Part shown: piece after piece, positions 1 to 4,939 of the stretch | How positions within the stretch are numbered: position 1 is the stretch's first letter | Layout of the letters: every line of letters begins with the position of its first letter | From: Actinomycetota bacterium | GTDB lineage: Bacteria > Actinomycetota > UBA4738 | DNA: 7,955 nucleotides | NCBI GenBank assembly: GCA_005885015.1 | Contig: VAYG01000022.1 | Coordinates: 1-7,955 of the forward strand | Direction: 5' to 3' | Made by a program: the position numbers and the translations under genes | The notes under the pieces: generated by a model | The model's database searches: none | The model's input: only the letters and a program-made list of their open reading frames with translations | Told to the model about the DNA's origin: nothing

Positions 1-434
1 CCGATCAGGAACACGTACGTGGCGAGGACGACGGCGATGATCTGGAGACTCCGCCGCGAGTTCACCCACAGCACGAACGCGTAGGCGGCCCCGACGAGCC
101 CGGTGAGTGTCACCACGCCCCGTGGGCTGGTGATGTTGAAACCGTCGGAGAAAAGCGTCCCGGCCAGGTCGACCACCAGGATCACGGAGAGGAACCAGAA
201 GACGCTCTTCATCCGCCGATAAGGATCGCTCTCAGCGGTCAAGGCAACGCCAGCTCCCAGCAGGACGAGGGCGGTGATGAGATCGACAGCGATGTGCACG
301 CCCGAGCCCGCGGTGTCACCCAACACTGTGCTGGCGGCGGCCAGGCTCACCGCCGCTCCGATGTAGCCGGCCACCTCGATGATCGGCTCGCGACGCACCG
401 ATCCACCATCCCAGCGTGTGGTCATGGAGTTCAT
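1..434 (-). CDS. Multi-spanning membrane protein, N-terminal part (cut by left edge)
   Basis: The frame is open from an ATG at 434 down to base 1 with no stop, giving 144 residues of a longer protein. A short charged N-terminus, which ends with RREPIIEVAGYIGAA, leads into about five hydrophobic segments near residues 19-38, 48-66, 77-95, 106-125 and 131 onward. This is an integral membrane protein with at least four to five helices. The start is supported by a strong AGGAGG at 439-444, four bases before the ATG; an in-frame ATG at 425 would be too far from it. The EVAGYIGAA opening vaguely resembles actinobacterial DUF2157-like membrane proteins, but I do not recognise the family securely and assign no function. 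It lies 110 bp downstream of the 127-aa membrane protein on the same strand and may share its transcript. Its ribosome binding site can be folded into a hairpin (listed separately). Confidence 0.75.
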   Translation of the reverse strand, partial: MNSMTTRWDGGSVRREPIIEVAGYIGAAVSLAAASTVLGDTAGSGVHIAVDLITALVLLGAGVALTAESDPYRRMKSVFWFLSVILVVDLAGTLFSDGFNITSPRGVVTLTGLVGAAYAFVLWVNSRRSLQIIAVVLATYVFLI

Positions 435-439
435 GCCGC

Positions 440-467
440 CTCCTCGACGCCTTCAGCGTGCGAGGAG
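440..467 (-). promoter_or_regulatory. Hairpin that buries the Shine-Dalgarno site of the leftmost gene
   Basis: Read on the minus strand, CTCCTCG (467-461) and ACGC (459-456) pair with GCGT (450-447) and CGAGGAG (446-440) around a 5-nt loop (455-451), with one unpaired base at 460. This makes 11 base pairs. The 3' arm contains most of the AGGAGG (444-439) that serves the ATG at 434, so the folded leader would hide the ribosome binding site. The pairing is read directly from the sequence; a regulatory role (thermosensor, protein binding or coupling to upstream translation) is inference. Confidence 0.45.
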
Positions 468-507
468 ATCATCCACCCACGGAGGGGTGCCTCAAAGCAT
501 CCGGCGA

Positions 508-528
508 CCCCGGCACATCCGGCCGGGG
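508..528 (-). terminator. GC-only stem-loop after the 127-aa gene, possible terminator
   Basis: A perfect 7-bp stem, CCCCGGC with GCCGGGG around a 7-nt loop, begins 16 bases past the stop codon of the minus-strand gene that ends at 545. There is no following T-run, so it does not meet the classical intrinsic-terminator pattern; GC-rich Actinobacteria often have such U-less hairpins. It could instead be a transcript-end stabiliser or an attenuator between this gene and the next minus-strand gene. Confidence 0.3.
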
Positions 529-544
529 CGAGGCGAGTCGGCCC

Positions 545-928
545 TCAGAACAGGGAGATCTCGGTCTCGCTGGCCTCGGCGCGGCGGCGGGTGATCCGCC
601 TGGCCATGAAGAACGAGAAGGTGAACAGCACGCCGACCCCGGCGATCAGCGACACCCCCACCCTCGGCCACAGGTAGACCGCGTAGACCAGCCCGCCGAT
701 CCCGCAGACCCCCACGACCGCAAGGAAGAACAGCAGGGCGGTCGTCTGCCACAGCTCGGAGTCCGCGCCCTGGACGGTCTGGCGGGCCCGGCGGGCACGC
801 TTCGCCAGCCGGGACCGGCGGGACAGGTTGTGGCGGATCGTCTTGCGGGCATCCGCTCCGTAGTGGGCGACGAGATCGTCGGGAACTGAGTCGGGAGCTC
901 CCGATTCGGCGAATGGATCCGATTGCAC
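545..928 (-). CDS. Small two-helix membrane protein of unknown function
   Basis: A 127-residue protein starting at a GTG at 928. A GGGGGTGA stretch a few bases upstream (about 936-943) is a reasonable ribosome binding site. Residues 1-28 are acidic and polar. Residues 29-49 are strongly basic (for example RRSRLAKRARRARQ). Two hydrophobic segments follow, near residues 62-86 and 90-109, joined by a short turn containing Trp-Pro, and then a basic RRITRRR and an acidic tail. By the positive-inside rule both ends should face the cytoplasm, with a helical hairpin in the membrane. No catalytic motif is visible and I do not recognise the family. The next gene on the same strand is also a membrane protein, which hints at a related role. 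Upstream it shares a divergent 216-bp region with the UdgX-like gene, and a 14-bp palindrome lies 15 bases ahead of its start. Confidence 0.75.
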   Translation of the reverse strand: MQSDPFAESGAPDSVPDDLVAHYGADARKTIRHNLSRRSRLAKRARRARQTVQGADSELWQTTALLFFLAVVGVCGIGGLVYAVYLWPRVGVSLIAGVGVLFTFSFFMARRITRRRAEASETEISLF

Positions 929-942
929 GAAGCATCACCCCC

Positions 943-956
943 TGCGCTCGAGCGCA
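943..956. repeat. Perfect 14-bp palindrome TGCGCTCGAGCGCA
   Basis: TGCGCTCGAGCGCA equals its own reverse complement with no spacer. It sits 15-28 bases upstream of the GTG start of the 127-aa membrane protein, just ahead of its likely ribosome binding site. A spacer-free palindrome at this position suits a dimeric repressor operator, but no regulator is identified; GC-rich DNA yields such palindromes by chance fairly often. Confidence 0.3.
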
Positions 957-1010
957 TCGCTTTGCGCCAGCGGGCCGGCGAGTTCTTCCTCCCCACGCCA
1001 GGAAGGGGAC

Positions 1011-1037
1011 AAACGCGGACGTTAGCACTTCGCGTTT
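1011..1037. repeat. Inverted repeat AAACGCG / CGCGTTT in divergent promoter region
   Basis: AAACGCG at 1011-1017 is matched by CGCGTTT at 1031-1037, a perfect 7-bp inverted repeat with a 13-nt spacer. It lies in the 216-bp gap between the minus-strand membrane protein and the udgX-like gene. The arm centres are 20 bp apart, about two helical turns, as in binding sites for dimeric regulators; it could equally form a hairpin in a leader transcript. The role is unknown. Confidence 0.3.
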
Positions 1038-1088
1038 CGGCCCGTAAGGGGTCGGAAGGGCATTCCACTCAATGCGTCCTTCGGCCTA

Positions 1089-1108
1089 GGACCTTTGGTC
1101 CGGGGACC
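1089..1108 (+). promoter_or_regulatory. GGACC-TTT-GGTCC palindrome, DosR/DevR-box-like, upstream of udgX
   Basis: GGACC (1089-1093), TTT, GGTCC (1097-1101) form a 13-bp hyphenated palindrome, and a further GGACC (1104-1108) adds a third half-site. The arrangement resembles the GGGAC-N-GTCCC type box bound by the NarL-family regulator DosR/DevR in Actinobacteria. It ends 36-43 bases before the UdgX start, a plausible operator position. The match is by eye only, and the same palindrome could form a 5-bp RNA hairpin with a 3-nt loop. Confidence 0.3.
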
Positions 1109-1144
1109 TGGTGGCCCGGGCCGGCAGGGGGTAAAAGGGTGGGG

Positions 1145-1783
1145 ATGGCCATCGGCGCCGCCCCACAGAGCCAGGCCTGGTCCCTGATCCCCCAACGACC
1201 GACACTGCCGTCGCTTCGCCAGGCCGCGGCTGGGTGCCAGGCCTGCCAACTCTGGAAGAACGCGACCCAGACGGTCTTCGGAGAGGGAGAGCGCCAGGCC
1301 GAGGTCATGCTGATCGGCGAGCAGCCCGGTGACCGGGAGGACCTGGTAGGCCGTCCCTTCGTCGGCCCGGCGGGGAAGCTCCTGGACCGAGCCCTGGAAG
1401 AAGCGGGGATCGACCGCAGGAAGGTCTACGTCACCAACGTGGTCAAGCACTTCAAGTTCGAGCCTCGAGGGAAGCGGCGGATCCACAAGAAGCCGGCTGC
1501 CGAGGAGATCGCGGCGTGTCGTCCCTGGCTCGACACGGAGATCGGTGTGGTCAAGCCGCGGGTCATCGTGTGCCTGGGGGCCACGGCGGCCCAGGCCCTT
1601 CTCGGCCGCACCTTCCGGGTGACCCAGCGGCGCGGGGAATTCGTGGAATCCGACCTTGCTCCCCTGGTCACCGCGACCATCCACCCGTCGGCGATCCTCC
1701 GGGCCGAGGACGAGGACCGCGAGGCGGAGTACGCGCGATTCGTCCAGGACCTCGGGGTGGTGGCGAAGGCGCTGCGCCGGTAG
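1145..1783 (+). CDS. udgX: UdgX-type uracil-DNA glycosylase (family 4-like, Fe-S)
   Basis: A 212-residue DNA-repair glycosylase predicted to remove uracil from DNA. Motif A is GEQPGDRED (residues 58-66), followed by FVGPAGKLLDRAL (72-84) and YVTNVVKHFKF (95-105). The distal active-site motif is HPS (180-182) within the stretch ending TIHPSAILR. Cys31, Cys34 and Cys125 are likely [4Fe-4S] ligands. His102 stands where thermophilic family 4 enzymes usually have a further ligand Cys, a substitution also seen in UdgX. The decisive feature is KRRIH (110-114), the UdgX R-loop whose His covalently traps the sugar left after uracil excision in the mycobacterial enzyme; the equivalent here is His114 (codon 1484-1486). 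Length and motif order match mycobacterial UdgX. The ATG at 1145 is chosen because AAGGG lies six bases upstream and the family's N-terminus starts just before the first Cys pair; the frame is open further upstream but without family similarity. It converges with pilT 19 bp downstream. Confidence 0.92.
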   Translation: MAIGAAPQSQAWSLIPQRPTLPSLRQAAAGCQACQLWKNATQTVFGEGERQAEVMLIGEQPGDREDLVGRPFVGPAGKLLDRALEEAGIDRRKVYVTNVVKHFKFEPRGKRRIHKKPAAEEIAACRPWLDTEIGVVKPRVIVCLGATAAQALLGRTFRVTQRRGEFVESDLAPLVTATIHPSAILRAEDEDREAEYARFVQDLGVVAKALRR

Positions 1784-1802
1784 CGGGAGCTCGCTCCGGG
1801 GA

Positions 1803-2882
1803 TCAGGCTCCCACCGTGATGCCCGCCTGCTGGAGCAGCAGGCCCAAGTCGTGGGGGTTCGACGCGGCTTCCAGAGCGTCCTCGGTCGATACCAGGCCCT
1901 TCCGCACCAGTCCCAGCAGCGAGGCCTCGAACGTCTGCATGCCGTAGAACTCGCCGTCCTCGATGATCTGGTGGATCTCCGCGGTGAGCGTGGGATCGAT
2001 GATCCGGTCGGCCACGCGGCCGTTGTTGACCATCACTTCGCATACGGGGACGCGCCCTCCCCCGACCCGGGGCGCGAGGCGCTGACAGATCACCCCGCGC
2101 AGGACGCTGGAGATCGTCACCCGGACCTGGTGCTGCTGGAACGGCGGGAAGAAGTCGACGATCCGGTTGATGGTCTCGACGGCGTCGGTGGTGTGCAGGG
2201 TGGAGAGAACGAGGTGGCCGGTCGCCGCGGCCGCCAGGGCGGCGAACACGGTCTCGGTGTCCCGCATCTCCCCGATGAGGATCACGTCGGGGTCCTGGCG
2301 CATGGCCGCCCGCATGGCCGCGACGTAGCTGTCGGTGTCGCCCCCGGTCTCACGCTGGTTGATGCTGGCCTTCCGGTGCGGATGGAGGACCTCGATGGGG
2401 TCCTCGATCGTCAGGACGTGCACCGCCTTGGTGGAGTTGATGTGGTCGATCATCGCGGCGAGGGTCGTGGTCTTCCCGCTGCCGGTCGGGCCCGTGACCA
2501 GGACCAGCCCGCGCGGGGCGGAGGCGAGCTCGCGAACGACTGGGGGAATGCCGAGGTCCTCGAACGACGCGCTTCCGATCCGCACCCGGCGGAGCGCGAT
2601 GCTGATCGAGGCCCGGTGCCGGAATACGTTCACCCCGAACCGCCCCACGCCGGCCAGCGTGTGCGCGAAGTCGACCTCCTTCTGCTGCATGAGAAGATCA
2701 CGCCGGTCGGCGGGGATGATGGCCTGGGCGATCAACGCGGTGTCATCCGGCGCCAGGGGCTTTCCTTCCAGCCTGCGAAGCTGCCCGTCGACCCGGATGA
2801 CAGGCGGCTGCCCCACGATCAGATGCAGGTCTGAGCCCCCGCTCTCGGCGAGCATGCGCAACAGAGAGGTCGGGTCGAGCAT
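1803..2882 (-). CDS. pilT: PilT-family type IV pilus retraction ATPase
   Basis: A 359-residue cytoplasmic hexameric ATPase of the secretion-ATPase superfamily, normally driving pilus retraction and twitching. The N-terminal PilT domain has SGGSDLHL (14-21) and PPVIRVDGQL (26-35). The C-terminal RecA-like domain has Walker A GPTGSGKT (131-138), the Asp box TIEDPIE (158-164), Walker B VILIGEMRD (200-208) and the His box HLVLSTLHT (223-231). The distal region AEIHQIIEDG (301-310), followed by GMQTFEASLLGLVRKG, corresponds to the PilT-specific AIRNLIRE segment and separates it from PilB, as does the lack of a zinc-binding tetracysteine. The start at 2882 has a GAGGAG five bases upstream; the frame is open to 2987 but the extra 35 residues look non-coding. 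No other pilus gene is in the window. A stand-alone receiver domain is transcribed divergently next door. PilU or a PilT paralogue with another pilus job cannot be excluded. Confidence 0.92.
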   Translation of the reverse strand: MLDPTSLLRMLAESGGSDLHLIVGQPPVIRVDGQLRRLEGKPLAPDDTALIAQAIIPADRRDLLMQQKEVDFAHTLAGVGRFGVNVFRHRASISIALRRVRIGSASFEDLGIPPVVRELASAPRGLVLVTGPTGSGKTTTLAAMIDHINSTKAVHVLTIEDPIEVLHPHRKASINQRETGGDTDSYVAAMRAAMRQDPDVILIGEMRDTETVFAALAAAATGHLVLSTLHTTDAVETINRIVDFFPPFQQHQVRVTISSVLRGVICQRLAPRVGGGRVPVCEVMVNNGRVADRIIDPTLTAEIHQIIEDGEFYGMQTFEASLLGLVRKGLVSTEDALEAASNPHDLGLLLQQAGITVGA

Positions 2883-3073
2883 CTCGCTCCTCGCAGGCGA
2901 TTCGTGCTGCCTTCGTGATCGAAGTCGGAACGTGAGACCGCTTCTTGACCCCGACCTTGGTTCTACGAAGGTTCCACCCATTTCCATCCACCGCGGCCGC
3001 GGCGAGGTCTCGATCGGGGGATCAGCTTCACCTGTTGGGCCCGCGTACCGATGTAGCAGATGGGAGCGCGCGC

Positions 3074-3499
3074 ATGCAGCGAGAACACATCGAGGGACCG
3101 GCCCCCCGGGTGCTGCTGGTGGACGACGACGCCGAGACGCTCGTCCTGCTTCGGGCTGCCCTGGAGGGGGAGGGCATCGACATCGTGGGCGCGGCCGGCG
3201 ACGGCTCGGAGGTGGAGACCCTGGTCGAGAAGACCGAGCCGGACGTCGTGCTCATGGACCTGCGCATGCCGGGCATGGACGGATTCGAGGCCACCGTCGG
3301 GATCAAGGCCCGCTATCCCTGGGTTCAGGTGATCTTCCTGACTTTCTACGAGGAGATGCTCCCGCCGCGGGGTCCCCAGGAGGTGGGAGCCTTCGCCTAT
3401 CTGGTCAAGGGCTGCTCCACGGAGCTCATGCGCGACGTGATCTTCCAGGCCCGGCGCCACGGATCCGAGCAGCGGTGGCGGCGAGCCAACCGCGTCTGA
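3074..3499 (+). CDS. Stand-alone response-regulator receiver domain (CheY-like)
   Basis: A 141-residue single-domain response regulator. The acidic pocket is Asp17-Asp18, the phosphoacceptor is Asp62 in LMDLRMPGMDG (60-70), the switch Thr is Thr90 (FLTFYEE) and the conserved Lys is Lys112 (AYLVKG). Residues 104-128 (VGAFAYLVKGCSTELMRDVI and on) follow the pattern of NarL/LuxR-family receivers, yet the protein stops about 13 residues later in a basic tail (RRHGSEQRWRRANRV), so there is no DNA-binding helix-turn-helix. The next gene begins 70 bp downstream, leaving no room for a split output domain. The ATG at 3074 has GGGAG seven to eight bases upstream. The residues needed for phosphotransfer are present, so it probably acts by protein contact or as a phosphate shuttle or sink. 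Its divergent neighbour pilT suggests a link to pilus control, as for PilG/PilH, but this is inference. No histidine kinase lies in the window. Confidence 0.85.
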   Translation: MQREHIEGPAPRVLLVDDDAETLVLLRAALEGEGIDIVGAAGDGSEVETLVEKTEPDVVLMDLRMPGMDGFEATVGIKARYPWVQVIFLTFYEEMLPPRGPQEVGAFAYLVKGCSTELMRDVIFQARRHGSEQRWRRANRV

Positions 3500-3529
3500 G
3501 CCATCACCCGTCCGAACCGTCTGAGCTGT

Positions 3530-3559
3530 TTGAACGGCGCTACGGCCACCACCTAAGCT
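3530..3559 (+). promoter_or_regulatory. Candidate sigma-70-type promoter of the Mo-hydroxylase operon
   Basis: TTGAAC at 3530-3535 and TAAGCT at 3554-3559 are separated by 18 bp. The second fits the actinobacterial TANNNT -10 pattern and the first matches TTGA of the -35 consensus. The -10 element ends only 10 bases before the GTG start at 3570, so transcription would begin within a few bases of the start codon, giving a leaderless or almost leaderless message. This agrees with the lack of a convincing ribosome binding site before 3570. Assigned by eye only. Confidence 0.33.
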
Positions 3560-3569
3560 TGGCGGGCTG

Positions 3570-4445
3570 GTGAAGCCGGCGCCGTTCTCCTATTTCGCAC
3601 CCCGAAGCCTCCACGAGGCCGTGGGGTTGCTCGTCGAACACGGCGACGCAGCAAAGGTGCTCGCCGGGGGCCAGAGCCTCGTGCCGATGATGGCCTTTCG
3701 CCTGGCGATGCCCGACGTCCTGGTCGACCTGGGCGGAGTGGGCGAGCTCGAGCACTCGCGGGTCGAGGGCGACACGCTGGTGCTTGGAGCGATGACCAGA
3801 CATCGCGCCGTCCAGGACATGGGCTGGCTCCGCACCCGGTGCCCTTTGATCGTCGAGGGCGTCGAGCTGATCGGCCACCCCGCCATCCGCAACCGGGGGA
3901 CCGTGGGAGGCAGCCTGGCGCACGCCGACCCCGCAGCAGAGTGGCCGGCCATCCTCCTCGCGCTGGACGGCGAGGTGGACGCGGTCGGCCCGAACGGGAA
4001 CCGAACGATCCGCGCGGCAGACCTGTTCCAGACCTACTTCACGACGGCACTCGCCCCGGACGAGATCCTCACCGAAGTCCGGCTTCCGCTACCCGACGGA
4101 GCACCGACCGGTTCGGCCTTCGTCGAGATGGCCAGGCGCCATGGCGATTTCGCCGTGGCCGGCGTGGGGACCCAGATCTCGCTCCACCCAAACGGGACGA
4201 TCGTGGACGCGCGGCTGGCCCTGATCGGCGTGGCCGACCGGCCGGTGCGGGCCGGATCGGCCGAAGCCGCGCTCCGCGGGCATGGCCCCACCGAGGAGGT
4301 CTTCGCCGAAGCCGCCTCGGTCGCCATCGGCGAGATCGAGCCGTCGTCGGACCTCCACGGCTCCTCCGACTATCGTCGCCATGTGGCCGGGGTGCTCGTT
4401 CGCCGAGCCCTGACCATCGCCGCCCGGCGCGCCGCAGCGGCATGA
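3570..4445 (+). CDS. coxM: FAD-binding medium subunit, CO dehydrogenase/xanthine dehydrogenase family
   Basis: A 291-residue flavoprotein subunit that takes electrons from the [2Fe-2S] subunit and passes them to an external acceptor. It starts at a GTG with the family's usual opening KPAPFSYFAPRSLHEAV. FAD-binding motifs are AGGQSL (32-37) and TVGGSLAHADP (111-121), the latter preceded by IRNRG (106-110). The C-terminal CO-dehydrogenase flavoprotein domain covers roughly residues 175-285. Length matches CoxM (about 290 residues). There is no strong ribosome binding site at 3570, which may reflect a leaderless transcript. The gene ends in ATGA, overlapping the start of the [2Fe-2S] subunit by 4 bp. 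It is first in an M-S-L operon, the cox order. The gene symbol is by homology only: the large subunit is form II, so the substrate may be an aldehyde, purine or other heterocycle rather than CO. Confidence 0.93.
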   Translation: MKPAPFSYFAPRSLHEAVGLLVEHGDAAKVLAGGQSLVPMMAFRLAMPDVLVDLGGVGELEHSRVEGDTLVLGAMTRHRAVQDMGWLRTRCPLIVEGVELIGHPAIRNRGTVGGSLAHADPAAEWPAILLALDGEVDAVGPNGNRTIRAADLFQTYFTTALAPDEILTEVRLPLPDGAPTGSAFVEMARRHGDFAVAGVGTQISLHPNGTIVDARLALIGVADRPVRAGSAEAALRGHGPTEEVFAEAASVAIGEIEPSSDLHGSSDYRRHVAGVLVRRALTIAARRAAAA

Positions 4446-4939
4446 CCGGCGCCGTCGACATCACTCTGCTGGTCAACGGGAAGACCTACACGGGCCGGGC
4501 CGAGCCACGGGTGACCCTGGCCGACTTCCTTCGCGACGAGCTCCGGCTCACCGGCACCCATCTGGGGTGCGAGCACGGAGCGTGCGGGGCTTGCACGGTG
4601 CTGATGGACGGCAGGACCGTGCGGTCCTGCCTGCTGTTCGCGGTGCAGGCGCAGGGGCACGACCTCGCGACCGTGGAGGGCCTCGCTCCGGCCGGCGGCG
4701 CCGAGGGGCTCCACCCCCTCCAGGAAGCCTTCCACAGGATGCACGCCCTCCAATGCGGGTTCTGCACGCCCGGATTCCTCATGTCGGCCTACGAGCTGCT
4801 CCAGTCGAACCCCCGTCCCACCGAGGAAGAGGTCCGGACCTGGCTGTCGGGGAACCTGTGCCGGTGCACCGGATACCAGAACATCGTCGAGGCGGTGCTC
4901 GCCGCCGCGGCTGAGCCGGAGCCGGAGGCCCACCAGTGA
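4442..4939 (+). CDS. coxS: Two-[2Fe-2S] small subunit, CO dehydrogenase/xanthine dehydrogenase family
   Basis: A 165-residue electron-transfer subunit linking the molybdenum centre to FAD. The N-terminal plant-ferredoxin-type domain has Cys43, Cys48, Cys51 and Cys63 (pattern C-x4-C-x2-C-x11-C). The C-terminal helical domain has Cys105, Cys108, Cys140 and Cys142, in QCGFCTPGF and NLCRCTGY, for the second cluster next to the pterin; Gln104 is the residue that usually contacts the cofactor. All eight ligands are present and the length equals that of CoxS (about 166). The ATG at 4442 overlaps the stop of the FAD subunit as ATGA, and the gene's own TGA lies inside the GTGA that starts the large subunit, so the three subunits are probably translationally coupled at equal levels. 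The C-terminal tail (EPEPEAHQ) is acidic and likely disordered. Identity of the fold is certain; the in vivo substrate of the enzyme is not. Confidence 0.95.
   Translation: MTGAVDITLLVNGKTYTGRAEPRVTLADFLRDELRLTGTHLGCEHGACGACTVLMDGRTVRSCLLFAVQAQGHDLATVEGLAPAGGAEGLHPLQEAFHRMHALQCGFCTPGFLMSAYELLQSNPRPTEEEVRTWLSGNLCRCTGYQNIVEAVLAAAAEPEPEAHQ

Noticed and set aside
923..1144. N-terminal extension of the UdgX gene by 74 residues
   Set aside because: The frame is open, but the extra residues have no similarity to the family, the segment overlaps the start of the divergent gene and holds symmetric promoter-like sites, and the ATG at 1145 has a suitable ribosome binding site.
929..1144. A riboswitch (for example c-di-GMP type) ahead of udgX
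   Set aside because: Some GC-rich stem-loops can be drawn, but none of the conserved cores of known riboswitch classes could be matched by eye.
1785..1812. GGGAGC/GCTCCC hairpin between udgX and pilT as terminator
   Set aside because: Six base pairs with a 16-nt loop and no T-run, overlapping the last codons of pilT; too weak to call.
2883..2987. N-terminal extension of PilT by 35 residues
   Set aside because: PilT proteins start close to the residues after 2882, where a GAGGAG sits five bases before the ATG; the extension reads as unstructured Arg/Ser-rich non-coding sequence.
2991..3002. 12-bp palindrome CCGCGGCCGCGG in the pilT/receiver gap
   Set aside because: It consists only of G and C and is likely a chance product of base composition; no promoter elements are aligned with it.
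3500..3569. A lost or frameshifted helix-turn-helix output domain after the receiver
   Set aside because: Only 70 bp separate the stop from the next gene, and no frame there encodes HTH-like sequence; the protein is a genuine single-domain receiver as it stands.
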